From positions 81,741-145,740 of the forward strand of contig JAKSZP010000205.1 of NCBI GenBank assembly GCA_022478985.1: a stretch of DNA of 64,000 nucleotides. Reading direction: 5' to 3'. The DNA is from Massospora cicadina (Eukaryota > Entomophthoromycota > Entomophthoromycetes > Entomophthorales > Entomophthoraceae). The number at the start of each line of letters is the position of its first letter. The first letter of the stretch is position 1. The position numbers were made by a program, and so were the translations under genes. This document shows positions 30,956-43,697 of this stretch, piece by piece. The notes beneath the pieces were generated by a model that saw nothing but the letters and a program-made list of their open reading frames with translations, ran no database searches and was not told the DNA's origin.

Positions 30956-33405
30956 GGAGGAAATATTTTAAACCAAGGATTTTCAAACTCCTTTTTGCTC
31001 GGATACACTAATCACCTTGGAAAACTTCAAAAAATCAACAACCCAGCAAATCAAACATACATCGTCTAGAAGACATAGGGCAGTTTCAGCCATTATCAAA
31101 AACACATTGGCTGAAATTGACCATCCAGAAAACAACGCACCAAGAACAGGATACAGCCATGGATGGGGTCTCAAATGGGCGGAAGTTTCTGCTTGGCTAA
31201 ACACCTTGATCTGCAAACACCAAAATCGACTCAGAGTCTAATATAAAGGCAAAAACATAAGAGATGTAGAAACTTGTTTGAGCTACTTTTCCGCTGATTC
31301 CATGCGAGGAAAAATATGATAGCCTGCACACAGGTCCGTTGACTGGATAAATCCATAGCATAAACACCCAAGGAAATCGCAACCAAAATGCACAGGTTTT
31401 ATATGAAATTGTATAAATCTGAGCCAGTCAAACCAGAAAATTCAAAAAATTTCTTAGAAGTGCAAATATTGACACCGTGGCCCAAAATCACAATTTAATC
31501 AACCTAATGTCACGCGAGGAATTATGAGAAATAGTACGTGGTGCACTAAGAGGGAAATGCCCTGGACCTGATGGGATTCCCTATGAATTTTACATAAAAT
31601 ATTCACTAACATCTCTAAAATTCTTCTAGCTTCAATGAACAAGTGTATTATGGAAACATGCCTCCTACCTGGAGGCAAAGAAGCCTACACGGTCACTTTA
31701 TTCAAGAAAGGAGACAGATTAGACCTATCCAACTGGCGCCCAATTTTCTTAACCAACACAGATACAAAAATTTTCAAAAAATTTATGGCTAAACGACTAG
31801 GAGAAATTGCAACTGATGCGATATCCCCATCACAATATGGATTTGTTCCAAGAAGATCCATATGGGACAACATCCACACAGTTGCAAATGTCTGCCAGTC
31901 CAAAAACTCTGGAGCCCTTGTCTTTTTAGACCAACAAAAGGCATACTATAGGGTGAACTGGACCTATCTTAGGGCCTGCCTTCAAAAAACAAAGCTTCCA
32001 AATAGATTTATAAACTGGGTAATGTTGTTTACAGAGTCTGCAACCATGGCTGTGAAGGGAGCAGGCTTATTAACCAACTAAGTTATCCCACAGAGAGGAC
32101 TAAAACAAGGAGACCCCTTAAACCCTCTACTCTACAACTTTAGCCTAGACCCCCTAATCCGAAATACAAACACACTGCTCAAAGGAATCAACGTCAAAGG
32201 CCAACCACCAGTCAAAATGATGGCCTTCGCTGATGATTGTGTGGTGGGCATATCCAACAATCAGGACGCTTGTAGAATTGAGAAAATAGTACAAGACTAT
32301 TCAACCATAAGTAACGCATCACTTAACACTGAGAAAACGGAAATTATACTCCAGGGAAAATACCAGACCCATTGGGCGCCATCTACCCAGGGTCAACAAG
32401 ATAAAACAACATCAAGACTCCTGACCAGACATAGGAGGTGTAAACTAGCAACGACCTTACTGAAACTTCCATTCATCACCAAGCCAACATCTGGCCCTGT
32501 TCGTCACTTGTGAGTATGGTTAGAAGCAGGGGGTTACGCCAACTCCATGATGGAAAATCAATTATTGGACAAAATAACAAAACGCATATCCTCCTTACAT
32601 GGACATCAAACAGGTCTAACAGGAAGGGTCACGGTAGCCAACTCTATAATTTTATCAATCATATGGTTCACGGCCCAGCAATCGCTTTTTCACCATCCTT
32701 TTTCAACACAGTCCGCGCCCTATTACAAGGATGGTAAAAGTCCAACTATAACCCCCCTGCACGCCTCAAAACCCTATTTGGATCTAGAAGGAATGGAGGC
32801 ATGGGGCTTACTAATTACGTAGAGCAAGCAACCCATATACTGGGATCTTGGATAGCTCAGGTGACTAGCCCAGATCTTCCAGATATACACTGGGCCAGAA
32901 CAGCAAGATATAACTTTTACGTGCATTACAATTAAGAAACTCAGAGCACCATAACACATTAATCAAGTATCTGGCATCCCATCCTACAGCTGCAGGACCA
33001 CATGGCACTCCTGCACATTTCAAATGAATACTCCTAGCCATGAGAATAGCGACATAGCGGATTCACATAAATGAACAAACCAGTCACTGAGGACGCCCAA
33101 TACTAACTAACAGACAGGAGATCAATGATCAGATAGTCATAGACAACATAATGATCAAAAGCCCAAATACCATAGTCAGGATAGATTACCTGGACCATAT
33201 GGACATACCCTACAACCTGGAGACCCAAAGAAGAGTATGGAGATACACACATCACCCTCTACTCCAACCCAGGATAAGAGCACATGTATGGAGGTGCATG
33301 AGGAGAGTATACCAAACAGCTGAATGGTCAAACGCCAATCACACCTCATGTGCAATATGTGGTCAGTTCGGAAGCCTATCCCACCACTTAGAACAATGCC
33401 CAACA
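30956..33405 (+). pseudogene. LINE A ORF2: linker, reverse transcriptase and C-terminal CCHC
   Basis: ORF2 resumes after LC1. RT blocks in order: CPGPDGIPYEFY (31560), SNWRPIFLTNTDTKIFKKF and QYGFVPRRSIWDNI (31720-31870), ALVFLDQQKAYYRVNWTYL (31911), RGLKQGDPLNPLLYNFSLDP (32093), and the catalytic box MAFADDCVVGI (32217-32250), which is intact. Downstream comes VRIDYLDHMDIPYNLETQRR and a C-terminal knuckle CAICGQFGSLSHHLEQC (C-x2-C-x7-H-x4-C) at about 33350-33400. Several stops and frameshifts separate the blocks. RT copies element RNA at the nicked target site. Confidence 0.8.
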
Positions 33406-33933
33406 TAAGCAGCGATATAGAAAGAGGCCATGCATCTTTTCCTCCAAGAAAACGAACATCCATTCAGCCTATCAAGGAACATGTTCGCTATAAACATGGA
33501 TTCTCCTATCCACCCATCTCTCAGGGCGCTAATAGTAGCAATAGCACTATGGACAATACACACAATGATACTGGAATCGTTCATAGGAGCAGTGCCAACA
33601 ATCCAAGAAGCCATTCATCGCTTTCACAGCCATATATTGGAACACTTCCAAGCATGGCTGTTTGGACATATGACCCCCCATAACAGAAGGACAATCAACA
33701 CATGGTTCCCCATATGGTTCCTAAAGTTTGATCCTTTCCTATACACATACTGCATTTAAGAATAAGCCAGCATAACTACCCTTCCCTACCGCCCTAAACT
33801 TGGTGACCCTGGAGACAACAAGAGCGGACTTGAACCCTCTGGGGTGTTTCTATTTATCGGATTTCATTAGTTTTCTCACTATATCAGAAGTGCTTGTCCC
33901 CTGGTCGACCTTCCCCAAATAAATATAAAAAAT
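33406..33933 (+). other. LINE A 3' end of ORF2 and 3' UTR
   Basis: The 33410-33740 part is still alignable to LINE B (CACCCATCTCTCAGGG; CCATATGGTTCCTAAA) and may encode the end of ORF2. The 3' UTR contains GAACCCTCTGGGGTG and ends with CCCCTGGTC and CAAATAAATATAAAAA. Confidence 0.6.
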
Positions 33934-33948
33934 GATGGTGAAAATTAG
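33934..33948. repeat. Target-site duplication of LINE A (right copy)
   Basis: GATGGTGAAAATTAG; see 26692-26706. Confidence 0.75.
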
Positions 33949-35023
33949 ATTGCATGCGGCATAAACCAAATCATTGATAATAGCATGGAGTTGTCTAGCA
34001 CAACTCATCCAGTTAAACTTGTGTGTTGTCTATTAAGGGGAGTGATGTGTTTTGTTAGCTTATATAGGAGATGATTCTCCATCGTGGTGTTGGAGTACTC
34101 CCCTGACTCAATCTATACTACCAAATGACGGATAAGTTAAGCTGCCAGCTTGGTGATAAAGGGGAGCTATAATGGTGTGATTGAGGAATTTTACTTGTTA
34201 AACCTGGTGAAAAGTTCCTTGGGTTTCATGGTCTGGTGGCCTAAAGTTAGTGGACCCAATGGGTCTAATATTTTACCAAGAATATACCTTCAGTTTTTTA
34301 AGCATTGAGTGATGCGTTGCTAATAATAAAATATTTTTGTATTGCTTTTCAAGTATGCGAGCATCATAATTGTGGTATATAACCACTATACAATCGTCTG
34401 CAAAAGCCATCACCTTGACTGGTGGTTGGCTATGGACGTTGACGCCAGAAATGAGGACATTTGTATTTCAGATTAATGGATTGAGACTAAAATTTTATAA
34501 TAGAGGGCTTAGGGGTCACCTTGCTAGAGTCCCCTCTGTAAAAATTAGCTTAGTTAAAAATACTGCTCCATGTACATCCATAGTGGCTGACTCAGTGAAC
34601 AGCATCGCCCAGTTTATAAATCTGTTTGGATTTTTAAATTTTGAAAACAAGCCCAAAGGTAGGTTCAGCTCACCATGTCATAGGCTTTCTGTTAATTTAG
34701 GATAACAAGCGCTCCAGATGCTTTAGATTGACAGACATTAGTAGCTGTATGGATGCTATCCCATAATGACCTTCTGGGGACAAATTTTCATTTTGATGGG
34801 GATATACTTCTGTTAATATTTCCCCTAGTCATTTAGCCTCAATTATTTGTGAATATTTTAATGTTAGTGTTGGATAGGGAGATTAAGTGCCATTTGGGTA
34901 GATTTAAACTATCTCCCTTTTTTAAAGAGAGTAACTGTAAATGATTCTTGAACTCTAGGAAGAAGGTAGATTTACACAATAAGTTGTTCATGAAAGCTAA
35001 AAGAATGTTAGGAATGTTATTAA

Positions 35024-35037
35024 AATATTTTCATAGA
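35024..35037. repeat. Target-site duplication of mini-retroposon 3 (left copy)
   Basis: AATATTTTCATAGA here and AATATTTTCCATAGA at 35062-35076 match apart from one extra C. Confidence 0.7.
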
Positions 35038-35063
35038 GTTGGGACCATCTAGTACTAAAAAAA
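35038..35063 (+). mobile_element. Mini-retroposon copy 3, about 26 bp
   Basis: GTTGGGACCATCTAGTACT followed by seven A, the last two of which may belong to the target duplication. It sits in the ORF2 of LINE B, on the strand opposite to that element. It extends two to three bases further 5' than copy 1 with the same sequence as copy 4 (GGTTGGGACC). Confidence 0.75.
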
Positions 35064-35830
35064 TATTTTCCATAGACCATATAGAGTAGCTCATCAGGCC
35101 AGGCATTTCCTTCATGGTGCACTGTGCACCGCTTCCCATAATTCCTCTTGAGAAAATAAATAAATAAATTAAATTTTTGGTTTGAACCATGGTGCCAATA
35201 TGTGCAATTTAAGAATTTTACTCTGTTATGAAGAAGCAGATTTATATAAATTTATGTAAACCCTGTTTACTCCAGTCATGACTTCCTCCGCGTTTCTGAT
35301 ATGGATGTATCCAGCCACCAGACCTGTGTGCAGGCTATGGTGTTCTTTTTGGAGTAAATCGGTGGAAAAAATAACTTGAACTTGTTTCTCCAGGCTTTAT
35401 ATTTTTTGCGCTGAAGTGAACACCAAGCAGCACTGTTAATGTTCAAGTACCGAAGTGTTTAAGCATGCGGATACCTCAGCTCATTTATATCCCATCCAGA
35501 GCCTTAGCATGTGCGTGGGACATTGTTTTTCAGGTAATTGAGTTTAGCCAAAATGCTTTTAATGATGGTTGAAACTGTCCAGACTTTCTTTGTGCTGTAT
35601 GTTTGATTAGGTCACTGTTAATTTATTATAATTTTTTTCAGGTGATCAGAGGGTCTGAACTGATAGGTGTTTGAAAATTAATTTTGAGACCTACCTTCAC
35701 CCAGGAATGAAATTCAAAGTCAGTGAAATTTTTGGACATAATCTGCACCAGCTGGATTCTTGTATGATTGCTTTTGATTTTATAGACCTAAACTAGCAAA
35801 TGATTGGACTTTCAATTTTTTGTAGTTTAA

Positions 35831-36600
35831 ATTTACAAATTGATGTTAGAAATTAATGGCACAAGTATGAGGTCTATGCACAACATAGATATTATTTCAC
35901 TGTTGTGCACATGAGGCAACGTCATGTTCTGCAGGAGAGGAAAACATCTGGATAAGGTCATATAGGTCAAGATGGCTTTTAACACGCGAAGTTCAATGTG
36001 CCCTTGTGGTGCCCCAGTTTGTGTGTGCCATTGATCAATATTTGGGTTAATCCAACAGTTCATGTCTCCTATAATGAAGGTGTTCTCTGGGAAATGGAGG
36101 TGTGTCAAGGCTGAGAGAAATTAATAAAGATCCCGTGCACAGTTCAATGCATACACGCTGGCTATTGTGTGCACCTCTTCTTTCCAGGAGAATGTAACAG
36201 CTAGTACTCAGTCATCTATTTATGAACTTTTACTAATGAATTTAAATTTTGGTCACGGATACTATCACCCCATAGTGCTGTGACCAAAACATTAGTGTTG
36301 GGAGGATCATGTTTTCCTATGCCTCCTCCTTCCCTTATAGACAGTGGGTTTCATGTACTGCCAGGGATGTCCATAAGGTGGTTGCACAGGTGACTCAACT
36401 TCTTGGTCTGGGATGCCAAGGCCTTGAGTACCGCTATGTTCAACGTCCCTATCTCTACTGTGACGCCCAGTGTGCCTCAGGAGCTGGTATCAGAGACTTG
36501 GTCCTACTCCATTGCCCTCCTTGCTCACCTTAGCATCATTGCTGTGAGAGTTAAAGTGATGAGTAGAACTGGGCATATTCTGCCCCTTTCTTTACCATTA
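35831..36600 (-). pseudogene. LINE B ORF2: endonuclease domain
   Basis: At 36108-35833 it reads FPENTFIIGDMNCWINPNID followed by QWHTQTGAPQGHIELRVLKA. LINE A has IMGDMNCLINPEIDQW and QGQVELQVLKA. Further up, near 36370-36290, the CATGATCCTCCCAACACTAA region matches LINE A without the mini-retroposon, giving an empty reference site. The start of ORF2 lies near 36530. Confidence 0.65.
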
Positions 36601-37956
36601 ATTTAATTTTCTTTTTGCCTTTTTTGGCACTTGATTTTTTATTACGGTACAATTGTTTGTTCCCATTTAATCAGTTGTGTCTAAAGAATTCAATTGTTGA
36701 TGTTTATTCCCATTTGGGTTGTAATTTGTAATCTTGTCTAAAATTCCCTTGCCATAGTAAATTCGCATATAAATTAAATTCCATTGAATTCTGTTGGTTT
36801 GTATTGGCTTCTTGTTTTTATGTAGCATTTGGTTGGCTTAATGCTATTAGTTACTACATATTTTCCTGAATTTGTTCAGGAGAAATGAGTGATTCTTCCA
36901 ATGGCTTTGCCTTGGCAGCGGCCAACTTGTGAGCATGTCTGGACACTTTTTGCTCCTATGGAAATTAGGTCAACAGTTATATATTGTTAGAATTCCCTCC
37001 AGTTCTATGCTTGAGTGGAGTATGTAATTTTGGCATATTCTGAGTCTTTTCGCCTATTTCCTCTTCAAATAAATCCATTTCTCATAAACCTTATTATATG
37101 GGAGATCATGAATCTTGTATCTAAAAGCCTGACAGTGGTTGCATATGGGTGATGCACTCCACTGTTGCACAGAATAATTAAGATCTTCCCCATCATTTTT
37201 AATGGATATTTAGGGGTTTTTTGAGATTCTCTGCTACCTCTGGGTTTGGTAAATAATTTTAATTACCTTTCCTGTACTAAGAGTCAGCATTAAAATAAAA
37301 TCTATGCACATCAAACTGCTTAATCTCTCCATAGGATTCCAAACTCTCCCAGATATGGTGTCTGACTATTGTACATGCAAGTTTTTCTGGAAGATGGTCA
37401 AACATAATATAAATGTCTTTTGGACTCTGCCCAACATGTACGTTTGGTCAATAACAATTGTTGACAACTGGGGAGGTCAACCACTACTCTGACCTTTGCA
37501 TCATCATTAGCTTCTTTCGCCATCTCAAACCCAAGGTCACTCAACCATGGCGGATAGTATGGGTTGTCATGTGCACAACGCGTGGAAATAATTTTGGTTG
37601 GGTTTCCCAAACTTTCCCCAAAATACTGGTCCATCTTTTCCCAGAAACACACGAATCCCATGCTCCACTGATGAAAGTGGTTGAGAATTGGACATTTCCA
37701 TATAGATACAGTATTTGACTAAAATATCCATGAAACCCACAGGATGCACCTCTTCAGGGTTTCTTTTGCTTGGTTTTTATTACTTCCAGTGAGCATGGTG
37801 CCTTTGGGTGTTAAAGATCTTGGTCTGCTACCCTTACTGCATTTGCCTAATGCGATTCTTTTTTATGAATTATGCTCATCTCACCTGTAATATTATCAAA
37901 TTGTTCTGTTTGTTAAATCATTTACTAAAAGTGATAGTTATGGAAAGAAAAACCTA
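36601..37956 (-). pseudogene. LINE B ORF1 and 5' end
   Basis: At 37661-37398 the - strand reads SDLGFEMAKEANDDAKVRVV and QQLLLTKRTCWAESKRH, matching LINE A ORF1 (DLGFKTVEEANEAAKVRVAL, QQLVPTKRTHWTESK). A knuckle near 37135 keeps CNHCQAF but the following His is changed. The 5' end near 37956 (GGTTTTTCTTTCC) matches the 5' end of LINE A. The + strand frames here are shadows. Confidence 0.65.
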
Positions 37957-37975
37957 GAAGGGCATGTACACATAT
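37957..37975. repeat. Target-site duplication of LINE B (right copy, diverged)
   Basis: GAAGGGCATGTACACATAT; compare 25444-25462. Confidence 0.5.
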
Positions 37976-40900
37976 AATCAATTTCTTTTCAAGCTCAAGG
38001 ATTAAAAATAATTAAAAATGGCAAAGGTATAGTAAAACTCATTAACTTTTTATTAAAAAAGTGATGTTGATTAAAGGAAGTATTGAATAAAACCATTTTT
38101 GTTTTCTCATGGCTCATAAGAGTTTATAATTCATTTCAGTCATATAAAGCATAATTATGGTTTTCCTTTATGTTAAACCTTAAGTGAAAATGAGTTTTGT
38201 AAACTTTTTACAGGTATAAATTAAGAACTTAATCTCAATTTTGGTAATGGGTAAGGGCAAACAGTCTAAGATTATATAAATATTTCAGAACTTTTAAATT
38301 TTTATATTTGAAGATCAAAGGGTATTGGATTAAGAATTAAATGATCAAACTTGTCTACTTTTCTTATTTGTATTGGAAATCTTCAAGGTTGAGAAATCTA
38401 ATAATCATAAGTTTTGAGAATTTTTTAGGGTCAGAATTAATTTTTAATTTCATAGCTTTGGTCCTCAAAAAGGTAATTTTTGGAGAGTGTTGAGTTATGC
38501 TTATTGGTACTTGTAAGGTTAATGACTGATGCTTTAATATTCTAGTATTTTTATATGGGTTAACTAAATAAGAACAAAAATATAGTCAGGCTTATTATTA
38601 GCACTTTCAAAAATCAAGGGCTACCAGGTATTTACCCTGTGCTTGTTAACGTATTTAGTAACCAGGTACATTTATAAAAGAAATTTCTTTTCAATACAAT
38701 GTGTTCTCATCTTAAATATAGCCAACCTACTAAACTAAAAAAGCCTCCAATGGAGATCACAGTGACTTTAAATTCTATAGATTTCTACTCTTAGTTGCAA
38801 CCTTTATTAGTAAGGTCTGGGACTAGGCAACTTGTTAATATAATTAATGCTCTATCCTTTTTGTGAAGCAAAAGCTGGTGGAAGACATTGTAGATACTTA
38901 GGCAGATGGGAACTCAGGAGATAGAGTATCGCTCCTTAACTTTTTAATATCCTTGTGTGAAAACATTCAAAGATATGAAAGCTATTAAGAGAATACTTGT
39001 ACTGGTAAGCCTCAAGCATCAAAGTAAACTTGGCTTCTAGATTTTGTGTGTATCGCTGGAACAATCTCATATATCTAAAATTACTGTAGGTACATTGTGC
39101 TTTGAATAGATTGACCTGACAATCCATTTAGTTTGGCATTTTAAGAACCCAGCCTTATGATGGTATTCTCATCTTATTTTCTGAAAGGTTCATAATTAGG
39201 GCAAACCTTTATTTAATCTTGGAAGAGACATCATTATGATATTATGACCTCCTGTTATAAGCAAAATGTGTCATAGGCACCAAACTTAACAATTAATCTT
39301 GTTTTATATTATTTTAATGTTGGAGATATTGGTCAAGGTCATATTAACACGTTCAGTATGTCAATCTATATGGTGGTATTATGCAGACCATAAGGCTTGA
39401 TCTTATGGACCTTCTGAAACTGGATGAAATTCTGATGTAAGCTGAGGTTCTCAATTGTAATTCTTTTAGTAATGTAATAGTGTAGTAATAAATGATTTTT
39501 TAAATGGAGCAGTCTGATGATAGGTAAATTATGTCTTTGGTATAAAGTATGATATCTTAATATACTATTGATATTAAAAAGGATAACGTTGAACCCTATA
39601 AAAAACAATTTAGCAATGAGGTTACCATTACAGATATTAAGGGTCCCTGTGGACTATTAGAAGTTAGAAATATACATCTATACCCTGATTAGACTTCATT
39701 TTGATTGCATAGCTTTCATCCTGAAACAGTGCCCGTGACTTTCCTCTTAATTCTAGCCAAATGCGGGTCCCTGGATAGTCTTTATTGTCTTGTGACTTCT
39801 AGAAGTCTAATAAATGAAGATAAATATCCCTCAAGTATCTCAAACCGTATTTGGTTTTTGTTACATGTAAATGGTGATTAAAATGCAGGATATTAATTTA
39901 ATAAAGTAATTTTTATACAAAGTAGTTTTTTGGAATGTTGTTGGTCAAGCATTGATGGTAACTTTGGCAAATTTATCTAAAAAAAATTTTATGGGATTTA
40001 CTTATTCATGATGAGAACCCATATTGTAAGAAGAACATGCTTAGTTTATCACTAGATAATAGGGTTTGTATATTTTAGTCAGGATCCTAAAGAAATGCAG
40101 ATCTGGTCAAAGAGTTGGCTTAAGGCTTTACAGAATATTCTTAGAAATTTAAAAATACTATTGGATGTACAGATATAAGTCCATGAGGTGAACGCCAAGC
40201 AAGATTATTGTTGGAACAACTATAGGGTTTTATTATGTTAACTAGGTTTTTTATCTGTAAGAACTTTGACAGCATTTTTTCTCCATATAAGGTTATACCA
40301 GTTATTATAGACTTGATTATATTCTTTAGTTTTTTATAATAACTTACTTTCATACCTGAAAATAAATAGAAATAGAAAAATATTCTATCAGATCTCTCAT
40401 ATTAGCATTCAATTCCTTTGACAAAAATTCCTGATGGCAAAGTCAGATGAGTTCTTTTTTGTATAAATGTCTTATTGTGATCCAAAATTACTAGTATTTG
40501 AGCTGATGCAAAGGTTTTCTTACGGATCAAAGGCTTTATTTGCTTGAGGGTGTCAAGCATCACGGTTCATAGGGACAGACTAGAGTGCAAGTATCTAAAG
40601 CTCTAGATATTTAAGTAATCCATTGTTAAATAGATTATATTTTCTAAGGAAATGGGCAAATAATGACTAAAAATGACTAAATTAAAATGCAATTTGTTTT
40701 GTATGGTAATAAAATAAAACCAGTAATTTGATGACCTCTAAATCAATAATTGATTATATTTTTTAAAAAGGACCCAATTTCTAACAGGATTGTTTTTTGA
40801 AAAGCCTAAACCTAGCCGCCCTTCATAAGGTGATTGTGACTTATCATCCAGTTGCAGATCAAGAAGACTCATGCGCCATGGCCCCTTTTTCCAATATAAA

Positions 40901-41225
40901 TACTACCATAATTCTGGCACTGAGACCAGCTCCTGATAAACTCAAGGTTTTTATAAGGCTGTAAAAATATCCTATTTTCACAGGTTTGTGAAATAGTTTT
41001 TTAATTTAAATGCTTCACTGTATGATGACAGAAATATAATATGAACTAAAGGTGGCTTAGCAATAATGTTACAATAGGTTTAAATACACTCTGCAACTCT
41101 AGCCTTAAAATCTGAATAAAAACTAAATCGCAAAGATATAAATACTGTCATTCTATTAAAACTATTTAAACTAATGTCCTTTTATTAAATAAACATGGGG
41201 CGAATAAATTGACAAATGGTAATTA
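37976..41225. other. AT-rich unassigned stretch
   Basis: No convincing coding sequence. Short - strand frames at 39366-39608 and 40141-40353 are Ile/Leu/Asn-rich and may be remains of an old element. I could not match them to any block of the Ty3 or LINE copies here. Confidence 0.5.
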
Positions 41226-41226
41226 G

Positions 41227-42440
41227 ATGTTTACCTTATATGTGACAAAGATTTTCTTTACGCTTGAACCCAATTTTGAGCAAATTAAAAAATACAAACT
41301 GATTAGCAACTCAGATAGCCGTGAAACTGACCCACTGATGTCCACGGCCCCACAGCCTGCTTCTCCCATGTGGGGCAGCGGCAAAACCCAACCCAGAATT
41401 TTATGTCCAGTGATAAAAATGCGCTCAGGCTGTTCATCCACTCCTAACAGATCTTTGGGTAAGTTTGTTCCGCCAAGGATTCGCCATCAACCTCACATTA
41501 ACCCAGGTGGTGCACCACTGCCCTCTCATGCTTCCCCAACATCACATGCACTTTGGTCTTTGGGTCAAGTATGGGATTTTGTTCCCATATGTGGACAAAG
41601 CCATGATTGAACTTGCACAGGCGTAGATGCAACCTGCCAAGTTTATTAATTTTCCGCCCCTATAAAGGATAGTTAGAAGTTGGTTTCACATGCAAAACTA
41701 ATGCTTCCACTGCAGCAACTGTGCCCCTTCTCTTTGATGGCATCCCAATTCCCACAACGTGCACCTGGCTCCTTACTGACTCCACGTTGGTGGTTCAGTT
41801 GCTGGATTGTCCACTCATCTTCCTCCTACGGTGCTCCATCAGGGACTGATGGAAGGTTGAATGTCTACAGCACTGACCCCATCCTTCAATTTGTGGTCCC
41901 CAATAGAGCCATATGCCACGCTGGGCCTCAGGCATTTGCCACAATCAGTCCTAAATTTACTAACATTGCTGAGCAAATACACACTCTCTCCTTCGTTGCT
42001 TCTTCCCCTGACCACCCATTATGGGTCACGTTGATGGCAGGCGGACCATCTGTCCATTCTGCTTTAAGTTGTATCACTTGAAGCGTAGTTGCCCCTACCT
42101 CACTGCTTCTGCCACCTCTGCAGTCTTACCCAATAGCTGCCCATCTGCAAACCACCCTGCAGCCATCTGGGAATGGGGTCTAATCCTACCACCACCTCCT
42201 CCAAAACCTGCTGCTTTGTCTGCAATAGCCAATCAGGTCCCTCTTAAACTTGGTGCCACTAATTCTCCAACCAATCATGAAGCTTCTTAGACAAAGATTC
42301 GCTCCCAACTCACAATCCAATCGCCTGCCTCAGCCATCCCTATTGAGGAAAATGTTGCCTTGTATGATATGAACCCATGGTCCTCATTGGATGAAACTGA
42401 AGAATTAGATTATGCAATTGAAGACTCCAAAGTTGACATG
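41227..42440 (+). pseudogene. LC2 ORF1 remnant
   Basis: Broken frames at 41227-41610, 41680-42081 and 42021-42290 together cover the LC1 ORF1 from the PVWG/PMWG motif through the CCHC knuckle at about 42050-42095. A later piece with NPWSSLDETEELDYAIEDSK ends at a stop near 42460. The protein would bind RNA if the knuckle is a guide. It is inactivated by frameshifts. Confidence 0.65.
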
Positions 42441-42813
42441 AGAGTATCTACCCTTAAATAAACCTCCATTGAGATCACTTGGCGCTTTTATGCCCCATGG
42501 CTGCATGACGATCTGTTATGTAACAACACCATTTTGCTGTGGCAGCTGCTGCCCAATTTAGAACCATTTTCCCTCCACAATGCTGTTGCCCAAACACCAA
42601 AATTTTTTGAAAAAGGTCTCCACCCTCCCATTCTAGCCTTAACCTGCCCCTAAAGAGCAAAAAAGCCATCCTCCAGCTTCATAAACAAGCTGGGATACCA
42701 TTTAGAAAGTGATTTCTGCTTCAAAGCCCAAAGTAAATTTCATCCACGCTAGTGCTAATTTATTATCCCAACTTCCTACCATCCGCATATAAGTGGAAAA
42801 TTTTTGCCTATCA

Positions 42814-43697
42814 TGTCTTGAGGACATGCTTGAGGGTACCAACTCTAAGGATAAAGCTGGCCGCAGGAGGCCATAAAGTTAAGTTAGCAGGCCTTCCTGA
42901 CCTCAAACATACCCTAGATCAAAGCTGGGTTCAGGAGAGATATGCCCAGGTTGGTCCTGGGGATTTGTTTAATGCTCAGCCCTGCATTAAAGCAGGGGCG
43001 TTAAAACTCACTAGCTAAACCACAAATAACAATGGTTCAATGTAGTTGCTCAACAAATGTGGTTTCTAAACCTGTTCAATTTATGAAATTTCCAACTTGT
43101 GTGGGCCTTGCCTACAATCAATAACTCGAGTTTGGTCAATCTCAAGCTATAGTACACTGGCTGATGGAAGCATGTGCCTTTTGGTGCACTTAGGCTTTGC
43201 ACCACTTCCACCAATTGATGATCCCCCAGTTGTTTAAGTATTTTTCCTCAAGACCAACCTTTTTTTGTTGGTCAACTTTTCTAATAAAGATGCCATTAAG
43301 CTTTACTTTTTAATATGTTTCCTTGGGTGAACCTGTGCGCAGACCTCCTCATGGAGATCTTTTACTCAGAGTTGGTCCGTTTAATATAACTAAATTGTCA
43401 CCCATACCTTGTGCACCTCTCAGGTGCCCTGGTCCCCTCTAGATCAAAGCGCTCAAGCACTCCTACAATGATCTCCAATTGGACATGTACTCTTCTTTGT
43501 GGTCTAACCAAGTTTGGATATCTATTTGCTCTCTTCTACTATGTACCGCGCTGTACAGCTTTGCTTGTACATTTTGCTCTGTCACTCTCCGCGGTGCCCT
43601 ATTTACCATCCTGCTAATGACTAGTTCCCTGATGGTGTGGCTGTGAATCTTGCACCATCTCTCTGGGTATGGGATAGTTACAGACACTCTCCTTACA
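42814..43697 (+). repeat. Solo LTR (family S) in LC2
   Basis: It starts TGTCTTGAGGACATG and ends ACACTCTCCTTACA. A second copy of the same LTR lies at 59003-59854 on the other strand with the same ends. Both carry a related readable stretch near the start (here LPDLKHTLDQSWVQERYAQV). No internal element sequence follows, so it is a solo LTR. The flanks TATCA and, one base off, TGTCA may be a decayed duplication. Confidence 0.6.

Larger units (their letters stand above)
26707..33933 (+). mobile_element. LINE A: full-length non-LTR retrotransposon inserted in LINE B
   Basis: About 5.3 kb once the LC1 insert (29042-30937) and its target copy are removed. It has a short 5' UTR (from CTTTTCTTTC), ORF1 with a CCHC-like motif, ORF2 with endonuclease, RT and a C-terminal CCHC, and a 3' end CAAATAAATATAAAAA. 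It is bounded by a 15 bp duplication. The order and the C-terminal knuckle are those of the L1/Tad group. Stops and frameshifts inactivate both ORFs. Confidence 0.8.
33949..35830 (-). pseudogene. LINE B ORF2: reverse transcriptase part
   Basis: On the - strand the catalytic box VMAFADDCIVV is readable at about 34405-34375, preceded by GVNVHSQPPVK, which matches LINE A GINVKGQPPVK. LINE B is interrupted just past this domain by LINE A at 33948. A 26 bp mini-retroposon lies at 35038-35063. Stops are frequent, and LINE B is more decayed than LINE A. Confidence 0.65.

Noticed and set aside
36309..36606. Two overlapping + strand frames of about 70 codons.
   Set aside because: They lie opposite to the LINE B endonuclease start, which matches LINE A on the - strand.
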